Positions 57,961 to 64,000 of a stretch of DNA of 64,000 bases are shown piece after piece. The DNA comes from Mesorhizobium_L sp035547755 (GTDB lineage Bacteria > Pseudomonadota > Alphaproteobacteria > Rhizobiales > Rhizobiaceae). The position numbers were made by a program, and so were the translations under genes. A model generated the notes under the pieces. That model made no database searches. It worked only from the letters and a program-made list of their open reading frames with translations, and had not been told where the DNA came from. Every line of letters begins with the position of its first letter. The first letter of the stretch is position 1. The stretch is from NCBI GenBank assembly GCA_035547755.1, contig DASZUG010000023.1, positions 1-64,000 on the forward strand, given 5' to 3'.

Positions 57961-58017
57961 GACAATGGTCGATTTCGGGTTGCTGTGCGATCCGCGAATG
58001 TCCCCTTCCGAAATGAT

Positions 58018-58356
58018 TCAGTCTCCCTCTCCGGCCTCCGGTGAAAAATACTTCTCGAATTTCCCCGCCGCGCCGTCGAACTCCTTGGCGTCTTCCGGCG
58101 GTTCCCTCTTGATGGTGATGTTGGGCCACTTAGCGGCATATTCCGCATTGACCTGCAGCCATTGATCCAGGCCGGGTTCGGTATCCGGCTTGATCGCCTC
58201 TGCCGGACATTCAGGCTCACATACGCCGCAATCGATACATTCGTCGGGATGGATGACGAGCATGTTCTCGCCTTCGTAGAAGCAATCGACCGGACAGACT
58301 TCCACGCAGTCCATATATTTGCACTTGATGCAATTGTCGGTGACGACATACGTCAT
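58018..58356 (-). CDS. fdxA: seven-iron ferredoxin FdxA
   Basis: A 112-residue 7Fe ferredoxin. Cys9, Cys17 and Cys50 should bind the [3Fe-4S] cluster and Cys21, Cys40, Cys43 and Cys46 the [4Fe-4S] cluster, in DNCIKCKYMDCVEVCPVDC and CIDCGVCEPECP. The C-terminal extension ends FSPEAGEGD, as in rhizobial FdxA, so its stop is the family-normal one. The sulfotransferase frame continues immediately after it. It sits in the helicase - S4 - fdxA - carD series. Confidence 0.94.
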   Translation of the reverse strand: MTYVVTDNCIKCKYMDCVEVCPVDCFYEGENMLVIHPDECIDCGVCEPECPAEAIKPDTEPGLDQWLQVNAEYAAKWPNITIKREPPEDAKEFDGAAGKFEKYFSPEAGEGD

Positions 58357-58401
58357 GCTTGAATTCCGAAAACTGATATATCGGGTGACGTAGACTCTTT
58401 G

Positions 58402-58417
58402 CCTTGTACATGCAAGG
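58402..58417. promoter_or_regulatory. dyad upstream of fdxA
   Basis: CCTTG-TACATG-CAAGG is an inverted repeat with 5-bp arms about 45 bp upstream of the fdxA start. It could be an operator, or chance symmetry. Confidence 0.25.
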
Positions 58418-58495
58418 TGGCTGCTCCGGTCAATAGGGGTGCCAGCATGCGGCTTCGAGCGCGACGACCGAAAACCACATCTCGTCCGGCCGCGA

Positions 58496-58819
58496 TCATC
58501 CTGTTGATGGGATGGATACGCTCGTAGGGGAAGTGAGGTCTTCGTAGAGACGGCGCGCTTCTTCGGCAGGGCCCCGCCGCGTGCCGGGCGAGACGATCCT
58601 GTAGACGAGAATCCGGCGATCGAGCGCGATGGTGAGCACGTCGCCAGGTTTAACCGAGTGGGACGCCTGCGCGATCTTCTCCCGATTGACCCTGACGCGG
58701 CCCGAAGCGGCAAGCTTTGCCGCGGCGGTGCGTGACTTCACGACGCGCGCGAAGAAAAGCCATTTGTCGATGCGCTGCCGGTTGCGGGAAGATTCGCTCA
58801 AGAGCGGTTTGCCGAGCAC
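58496..58819 (-). CDS. S4-domain RNA-binding protein (Hsp15-like)
   Basis: A 107-residue small protein with an S4 RNA-binding domain: QRIDKWLFFARVVKSRTAAAKLAASGRVRVNREKIAQASHSVKPGDVL. The tail (GPAEEARRLYEDL) resembles the Hsp15/RlmN-neighbour S4 proteins that recycle blocked 50S subunits. GTG at 58819 is the only plausible start in frame, has no SD, and lies at the edge of a RIME-like element. The conserved gene order with the helicase supports the call. Confidence 0.82.
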   Translation of the reverse strand: MLGKPLLSESSRNRQRIDKWLFFARVVKSRTAAAKLAASGRVRVNREKIAQASHSVKPGDVLTIALDRRILVYRIVSPGTRRGPAEEARRLYEDLTSPTSVSIPSTG

Positions 58820-58912
58820 GAAGCATCGGAATGAATTCGCATCATGCTCTTGTCTCTGTGGTCGAGCATCACCTTTTCGGAAAACCGGCGTCCGCTCCTC
58901 CGGACATGCTCT
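58815..58912. repeat. RIME-like intergenic mosaic repeat, copy 3
   Basis: A 98-bp element with the same two-palindrome layout as the 34106 copy: CGCATCATGCTCTTGTCTCT, then CTTTTCGGAAAACCGGCGTCC ending in CCGGACATGCTCT. It fills the gap between helicase and S4 genes, and overlaps the helicase stop by two bases and the S4 start codon. Confidence 0.72.
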
Positions 58913-61900
58913 ATTTCTTCAACTGTTCGCGCAGCGCCGCCAGCTTGGCGAAGGGAGAGTCGGGGTCGAAAGTCCTCGGCTTTTCCTCGTGGCGCCGGCC
59001 GCCAAAGGCCTGCTTGCCCTTCGCGGTGGCGCCTTTGGCATGGTCGCCACGATCCTGACGGCCGTCGCGCCGGTCATTCGGCTTGCCCTTGCCGCCTCCC
59101 GAAAACCGCCGGTCGAACCGTTCCTTGCCTTCAGGCCGACTGCCCGCTTTCGGGGAACCGCCCTCGACTTGAGCACCATTCCGTCCCTTGCGAAAGTGCT
59201 GGGGTCGGGGCCGCGCTTCGTGGCGACCAGGGCGCCAGAGCATGATCGTGCGCGCCTCGGCCGGCTGTTCCGCTGCGACGGGAGCCTCGCCGGAACCTGT
59301 GTCCCGCGGTTCGTGTGGTGTTTGAGCCGCTTCCTCAATTTCTCCGCCCGACAATGCCGTCTCCGCCTGAGCCCTTTCGACAGCCGCCGGTTCGGCTTCC
59401 TCGGCTGGACGCCCGCCGGACGGTCCGTTCTCGGAGACAGGCGTGTTCTGATCACCCTCGACCGGATCCACGACGGATATCTCCTCCGTCACCTTCGACG
59501 CCGTTTCAGCATCGGTGGGCGTTTCCGGACTTTGCCCCTGCTGGCCGGAAGCGCCAGCATCCGTCGTCTGTTCGCTTACGCCGGCTTCCGACGCAGTTGC
59601 CTCGCGGCGTTTTTCCTCCGCCTTTTTCGCTTCCGCTTCAGCATAGGCGGCATCGATGGTGTCGATGCGCGCCTCGATCTCTGCCGCCGGCTTGACCTCG
59701 GCGCGATAGCCGAGGCCCTTCAATATCTCCTCCATATCGTCTGCCTTGGCGCCGAGGATTGACATCATTGCGGGCGTGACCAGGAAGGCATTGCCGTCGA
59801 AAGCCGCTGTCGGGCGGACGCTGCCATCGGTTTTCCAGGCAAGCGCCGGGCGAATGATGTCCGCCAGCCGCTCGAGGATATCGACGCGCACCGCGCGGCG
59901 GCCGAGCAGTCGGAAACCGGCCAGCCTATAGAAAGCAGGATCGAAGGCCGGATCGCGCACCAGCGAGGTGCGGCCCGCGGCGAGCGCGTGGACGACATCG
60001 CCAAAGCCGGCTTTCTCCTTGCCATCATGGACGAGCGCCCACAAAAGAGTGAGGAGGCCTGCCGGCGCCGGCTTGATGAGAGCGGGAATGAAGATGTGGT
60101 AGGCGCCGAAGCGGACGCCGAGACGGCGAAGCGCGCCGCGTGCCTCCTGATCGAGCGCTTTCACGTCCGATGCCACGTCGCGGCGATTGATGAGGCCGAA
60201 ATTCTCGACCAGCCTGAAGGCGATCCCGCGCGCCATGCCCGAAAGCTGCTCGGCATCCCTGAGATCGACGAGCGGCTTCAGGAATGTCTCGATCTGGAAA
60301 TTGACGAAACGGTCCGCGCGCGCCTGCGCCTTGTCGCGCGAAGGGCCGCTCAATTGTTCGTCGGCGAGCAGGATGACGCGCGGCTTCAAAGGATCGTCGC
60401 CGGCGACCACTGTCGCGACAGGCGAACCGATCCAGCGCAGCGTCCCGTCGGAAGCAAGCGCGAAATCGCCGTTTGCCGCACTCGCAAAGCGCTCGGCACG
60501 CGCCTCGAATTCGGCGGCCAGCGCCTTTTGCGCCGCCGACCGTACGGCCTTGGCGTCTTCGCCTTCGGCGGATTGGTCGGCGGTAAAACGGAACCCCTGC
60601 AATTCTCCGACATGATGTCCTTCGACAAGGACCTCGCCGGATGGGCTGATTTCGGCTTCGGGCATGCTGTTTTCTCTCAGGCGCTTCATGAGAACGGATG
60701 TCCTGCGGTCTACGAAGCGTTTCGTCAATCGCTCATGCAGCGCATCCGAAAGGCGATCCTCGGTCTCGCGCGTTTTTTCCTGCCAGTGTGTCGGATCGGC
60801 AAGCCAGCCGGGCCGGTTGGAGACGAATGTCCAGGTGCGGATCTGGGCAATACGGGCGGAGAGCGCGTCGATGTCGCCTTCCGTCGAGGAGGCGCGCTCG
60901 ACCTGTTCGGCGATGTAGTCCTCGTCGACGTGGCCGCGGCGCACCAGATCGAGATAGATCGACCCGACGAGATCGGAATGCTGCGCCGGAGCGATCTTGC
61001 GATAGTCGGGAAGGGCGCAAGCATCCCACAAAAGCGAGACCAGTTCGCGCGAAATGGCGATATCGCGGATATCTGGCTCGCGCGAAAGATGGTCGAGCGC
61101 GCGCTGGTCGTCCGCTGGCAAGGCCCGAGTCAGGCCCTCCGCCTGCGGCGGGGTGTCGAGTGAGCGCTTGAGGGCATCGAGGCTGGAGACGTCCAAAGCG
61201 GCATTGCGCCATTGAAGCACCTTAACCGGCTCGAAATCGTGACCCTCGATCCGCTCGATGAGGTCGTCGCCAAGCGGATCGACGCGGCCGGTTACGCCGA
61301 AGGTGCCGTCGCGGAGATGGCGTCCTGCCCGCCCGGCGATCTGGCCCAGTTCCGCGGCGGTCAGATTCCGGTACTGAAAGCCGTCGAATTTCCTGTCCTG
61401 GGCGAAGGCGACGTGATCGACATCGAGGTTGAGTCCCATGCCGATCGCATCCGTCGCGACCAGATAATCGACATCGCCGGATTGATAGAGGGCCACCTGA
61501 GCGTTGCGCGTCCTTGGCGAAAGCGCGCCCATGACGACTGCGGCGCCGCCCCGCTGGCGCCGGATCAGTTCGCCGATGGCGTAAACTTCATCCGCCGAGA
61601 AGGCGACGATCGCCGAGCGGCGGGGGAGCCGCGTGATCTTCTTCTGCCCGGCATAGGCAAGGTGCGACATGCGCGGCCTGGTGATGACCGAGATGCCCTT
61701 CAGCAATCGCTCCAGGATGCCGCGCATCGTGTCGGCGCCAAGGAGGAGGGTCTCCTGCCGTCCTCTCAAATTGAAGATACGGTCGGTGAAGACGTGGCCA
61801 CGTTCGAGATCGCCGGCAAGCTGGACCTCGTCGATCGCGACGAAGGCGGCATCCGTCTCGCGCGGCATTGCCTCGACTGTGCAGACCGAAAAGCGGGCGC

Positions 61901-62144
61901 CGGGCGGTACGATCTTCTCCTCTCCCGTGTAAAGCGCGACCTGCGCCGTCCCGACCTTTTCCGCGATGCGGCCATAGACTTCGCGCGCGAGCAATCTGAG
62001 CGGCAATCCGATCAGGCCGCTTTCATGAGCAACCATGCGTTCGATCGCGAGATGGGTCTTGCCCGTGTTCGTCGGGCCCAGGATCGCGGTGACGTCGCGA
62101 CCGGAATGTGCGGGGGGAAGATTGGACGATGTCTGGAGATTCAT
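58911..62144 (-). CDS. Suv3-like DEAD/DEAH helicase
   Basis: A 1077-residue superfamily 2 helicase with Walker A GPTNTGKTHL (residues 23-32), DEVQ motif (IDEVQLAGD), motif III-like GADTMRG, and a helicase C domain with QIAGRAGRH. It is the alphaproteobacterial relative of mitochondrial Suv3, an RNA degradosome helicase. A C-terminal region after about residue 770 is low-complexity (Glu/Ala-rich, then Arg/Gly/Lys-rich RRFSGGGKGKPNDRRDGRQ) and probably RNA-binding. The ATG at 62144 is selected by the family N-terminus. Confidence 0.9.
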   Translation of the reverse strand: MNLQTSSNLPPAHSGRDVTAILGPTNTGKTHLAIERMVAHESGLIGLPLRLLAREVYGRIAEKVGTAQVALYTGEEKIVPPGARFSVCTVEAMPRETDAAFVAIDEVQLAGDLERGHVFTDRIFNLRGRQETLLLGADTMRGILERLLKGISVITRPRMSHLAYAGQKKITRLPRRSAIVAFSADEVYAIGELIRRQRGGAAVVMGALSPRTRNAQVALYQSGDVDYLVATDAIGMGLNLDVDHVAFAQDRKFDGFQYRNLTAAELGQIAGRAGRHLRDGTFGVTGRVDPLGDDLIERIEGHDFEPVKVLQWRNAALDVSSLDALKRSLDTPPQAEGLTRALPADDQRALDHLSREPDIRDIAISRELVSLLWDACALPDYRKIAPAQHSDLVGSIYLDLVRRGHVDEDYIAEQVERASSTEGDIDALSARIAQIRTWTFVSNRPGWLADPTHWQEKTRETEDRLSDALHERLTKRFVDRRTSVLMKRLRENSMPEAEISPSGEVLVEGHHVGELQGFRFTADQSAEGEDAKAVRSAAQKALAAEFEARAERFASAANGDFALASDGTLRWIGSPVATVVAGDDPLKPRVILLADEQLSGPSRDKAQARADRFVNFQIETFLKPLVDLRDAEQLSGMARGIAFRLVENFGLINRRDVASDVKALDQEARGALRRLGVRFGAYHIFIPALIKPAPAGLLTLLWALVHDGKEKAGFGDVVHALAAGRTSLVRDPAFDPAFYRLAGFRLLGRRAVRVDILERLADIIRPALAWKTDGSVRPTAAFDGNAFLVTPAMMSILGAKADDMEEILKGLGYRAEVKPAAEIEARIDTIDAAYAEAEAKKAEEKRREATASEAGVSEQTTDAGASGQQGQSPETPTDAETASKVTEEISVVDPVEGDQNTPVSENGPSGGRPAEEAEPAAVERAQAETALSGGEIEEAAQTPHEPRDTGSGEAPVAAEQPAEARTIMLWRPGRHEARPRPQHFRKGRNGAQVEGGSPKAGSRPEGKERFDRRFSGGGKGKPNDRRDGRQDRGDHAKGATAKGKQAFGGRRHEEKPRTFDPDSPFAKLAALREQLKK

Positions 62145-62747
62145 CTGTCGAACTTTGGCCTTCAGGCCGGGATCGCGGTGAAAGGAACGGCGCGCCACAA
62201 GGCGCGGGCGAATGCGACACATATAGGAATTGCGGCTGCCCGCAAAACCTGAATCGATCGCCGGATTAAGACTTGGAACGAGTCTGGAACGAATCGGCGA
62301 CGAATCACTGACTCCGGCTGATTCAGTATTTGTTCCCGCCTATATATTGATGCGATGCCGGATCTTTGCACCAGATGCTGAATCGGTTCCACGGAATCCC
62401 GGTCGTACGTCGATGCAAAAGTTAACGACCGTGGGCCGAAACCTTTCCGAATTCCTGCAGGCGGTCCGTAAACTTCAGATTTCATTAGGAAATGTTGAAA
62501 ATGCGTGACTGAGAAAAGCTTACGGGCGCAGGAGGTCGGTAAGGTTTGGATCAGAGGCGGAACAAAGGAGCGACGAATCGCTGATCGATCCATTTTCGCT
62601 CTTTGTTCTCCACCACATCTTGTGTCCCGCACCGGTCATTCACCGATTATCCACAGCGGTTCCACAGCTTACCCACAGGGGATCCGGTTCTGAGGGGAGA
62701 TCGCGTTAACCATTTCGCACCAAAACGGCACAGCCGAGCGCTTTCAG
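62145..62747. other. noncoding region with DnaA-box-like motifs and a CtrA half site
   Basis: A 600-bp region between the helicase start and the phbB stop. TTATCCACA (62647-62655) is a perfect DnaA box; GGTTCCACA (62658) and TTACCCACA (62669) follow at exact 11-bp intervals. TTAACCAT, the CtrA half-site word, is at 62706-62713. Nearer the helicase there are repeated GGAACGA and CGAATC words (about 62275-62305). Short reading frames on the plus strand are not supported. It should also hold the helicase promoter. An origin or DnaA-titrating role is only a suggestion. Confidence 0.5.
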
Positions 62748-63470
62748 TCAAATGATGTATTGCCCGCCATTCGCGGTCAGCGTCGAGCCGGTGATGAAGC
62801 CAGCCTCGTCCGACGCCAGAAAGAGGACGCATCGTCCGATCTCGTCTACTCCCCCGAGGCGCCCGACGGGTATCTGTGCGATGATGCTCTCGCGCACCTT
62901 TTCCGGAACGGCCATCACCATATCGGTGGCGATGTAGCCGGGACAGATGGCGTTGACGGTGATGCCGGCGCGGGCGCCTTCCTGGGCGAGCGCCTTGGTG
63001 AAGCCGATATCTCCCGCCTTGGAGGCGGAATAGTTGGCCTGCCCCATCTGGCCTTTCTGTCCGTTGATCGACGAGATGTTGATGACACGGCCGAATTTGC
63101 GGTCGCGCATGCCGCTCCAGACGCAATGCGTCATGTTGAAAAGCCCGGTCAGATTGGTGCCGATCACCTCGTGCCATTGGTCCCGCGTCATCTTGTGGAA
63201 CATGGCGTCGCGCGTGATGCCCGCATTGTTGACAAGGATATCGACCGGCCCGAACTCGGCTTCCACCGCGGCAATCCCGCCGGCGCAGGCGTCGTAATCG
63301 GCGACGGACCATTTATGGACGGCAATTCCCGTTTCATCGCGGAATTTCCGAGCCGCGTCCTCGTTGCCGGCATAATTCGCCACAACACGATAGCCGGCCT
63401 TCTTCAGCGCCAACGCGATGGCTGCTCCAATCCCTCGCGTTCCACCCGTGACGAGTGCTGTCCTTGCCAT
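62748..63470 (-). CDS. phbB: acetoacetyl-CoA reductase
   Basis: A 240-residue short-chain dehydrogenase that reduces acetoacetyl-CoA to (R)-3-hydroxybutyryl-CoA with NADPH for polyhydroxybutyrate. The cofactor loop is TGGTRGIG (8-15), NNAG at 81, and catalytic Ser133/134, Tyr147 and Lys151 (NYSASKAG). The ATG at 63470 has a GGGAGGAGGAACCGAA SD. It follows phbA by a 105-bp gap holding a repeat element. Confidence 0.95.
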   Translation of the reverse strand: MARTALVTGGTRGIGAAIALALKKAGYRVVANYAGNEDAARKFRDETGIAVHKWSVADYDACAGGIAAVEAEFGPVDILVNNAGITRDAMFHKMTRDQWHEVIGTNLTGLFNMTHCVWSGMRDRKFGRVINISSINGQKGQMGQANYSASKAGDIGFTKALAQEGARAGITVNAICPGYIATDMVMAVPEKVRESIIAQIPVGRLGGVDEIGRCVLFLASDEAGFITGSTLTANGGQYII

Positions 63471-63492
63471 TTCGGTTCCTCCTCCCGATTTG

Positions 63493-63575
63493 CGGCAATC
63501 GTCAGTCGGCATTCGGCAGTCGAATTGATCTGTTCCCTTCTTCCTCTTGCCGACTGCCCATTGCCGACTGCCGCA
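63493..63575 (+). repeat. intergenic inverted repeat element, copy B
   Basis: Between phbA and phbB, CGGCAATCGTCAGTCGGC (63493-63510) is complementary, with two mismatches, to GCCGACTGCCCATTGCCG (63549-63566). The 17-mer CGACTGCCCATTGCCGA (63551-63567) is identical to copy A at 5661. The element can form a hairpin in the phbAB transcript. Confidence 0.75.
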
Positions 63576-64000
63576 CTAGTTCATCGCTTCCACGCACATT
63601 GCGACACCCATCCCGCCGCCGATGCAAAGCGTGGCCAGGCCCTTTTTCGCGCCGCGGCGCCCCATCTCATGGACGAGCGTGTTGAAGATGCGCGCTCCCG
63701 ACGCGCCGATCGGATGGCCGATGGCGATGGCGCCGCCATTGACATTGACGATATCAGTGTTCCAGCCCATGCCCTTGTTGACGGCGCAGGCCTGCGCCGC
63801 GAAAGCCTCGTTCGCCTCGACTAGGTCAAGATCGTCGGCCTTCCATCCGGCCTTTTCCAACGCCCTGCGTGAGGCCGGGATCGGGCCGGTGCCCATGATC
63901 GCCGGATCGACGCCGGCCGTCGCCCATGAAACGATGCGCACCAAAGGCTTGACGCCACGCTTTTCGGCATCCGCCTCGCTCATCAGGACGACCGCCGCCG
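63576..64000 (-). CDS. phbA: acetyl-CoA acetyltransferase (thiolase), C-terminal part
   Basis: The visible C-terminal 141 residues of a type II biosynthetic thiolase; the N-terminus lies beyond base 64000. Catalytic His is in NGGAIAIGHPIGASGAR and the second active-site cysteine in TLCIGGGMGVA. It condenses two acetyl-CoA to acetoacetyl-CoA, the step before PhbB. The acylated Cys near residue 90 is outside the window. Confidence 0.94.
   Translation of the reverse strand, partial: AAVVLMSEADAEKRGVKPLVRIVSWATAGVDPAIMGTGPIPASRRALEKAGWKADDLDLVEANEAFAAQACAVNKGMGWNTDIVNVNGGAIAIGHPIGASGARIFNTLVHEMGRRGAKKGLATLCIGGGMGVAMCVEAMN

Noticed and set aside
62230..62508. A 92-codon plus-strand frame upstream of the helicase.
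   Set aside because: No SD, no recognisable motif, and it overlaps the likely helicase promoter region.
62640..62715. Chromosomal replication origin.
   Set aside because: Only one perfect DnaA box and none of the usual oriC neighbour genes; reported as a lower-level finding rather than as an origin feature.

Overview
The window is a gene-dense, GC-rich chromosomal segment of an alphaproteobacterium, most likely order Hyphomicrobiales (Rhizobiales) and plausibly a Phyllobacteriaceae/Mesorhizobium-like genus. The evidence is a SAM-II riboswitch before metA, an alphaproteobacterial 6S RNA before 5-formyltetrahydrofolate cyclo-ligase, a CCUCCUCCC-loop (cuckoo/alpha-r14 type) small RNA, rhizobial intergenic mosaic-like repeats, DUF982, DUF1127 and DUF6522 proteins, and the helicase - S4 protein - fdxA - carD - rpoH2 neighbourhood. 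The genus is not determined. No tRNA, rRNA, CRISPR array, prophage or insertion sequence was seen.

Layout. 0-10 kb: partial acyl-CoA synthetase, alpha/beta hydrolase, TauE/SafE permease, a ThiE-like protein coupled to a Sel1-repeat protein, efp, suhB, a DUF900 lipoprotein hydrolase, and a MotA/TolQ-like plus OmpA-like envelope pair. 10-18 kb: msrB, an NhaD-type antiporter, a CoxE-like VWA protein, metA with its riboswitch and attenuator, then deoC and a two-domain aldehyde dehydrogenase. 18-22 kb: a formamidase-like enzyme divergent from an amino-acid-type ABC transporter. 22-23.3 kb: three small genes. 23.3-33.4 kb is an accessory metabolic island: a NitT/TauT-type ABC transporter, a LysR regulator with a perfect dyad just upstream, a second TauE/SafE permease, and a tight seven-gene operon encoding a succinate dehydrogenase/fumarate reductase-like complex, a two-subunit class I fumarase/tartrate dehydratase and a NIPSNAP protein. 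It looks like a self-contained pathway for an imported dicarboxylate-like compound and is the best candidate here for an undescribed system.

33.6-45.4 kb: mostly housekeeping genes (GNAT, MoxR ATPase, 6S RNA, two separate 5-FCL genes, YmdB-like phosphoesterase, group III truncated haemoglobin with DUF6522, FAH hydrolase, the small RNA, VanZ, CorC-aroB-aroK, xerD, accA). 45.5-50.5 kb: L,D-transpeptidase, an FAD oxidoreductase / glutamine amidotransferase / 2OG-Fe(II) oxygenase row, and a DUF1127 gene. 50.6-64 kb: Uup-type ABC-F protein, thiamine diphosphokinase, M48/LysM lipoprotein protease, rpoH2, carD, a Stf0-like sulfotransferase lying directly behind and in frame with the fdxA stop codon, S4 protein, Suv3-like helicase, a noncoding region with phased DnaA-box-like motifs, and phbB-phbA (polyhydroxybutyrate synthesis; phbA runs off the window).

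Starts were chosen from start codons, Shine-Dalgarno (SD) sequences and family N-termini. All family assignments come from reading translated motifs; no database search was run.
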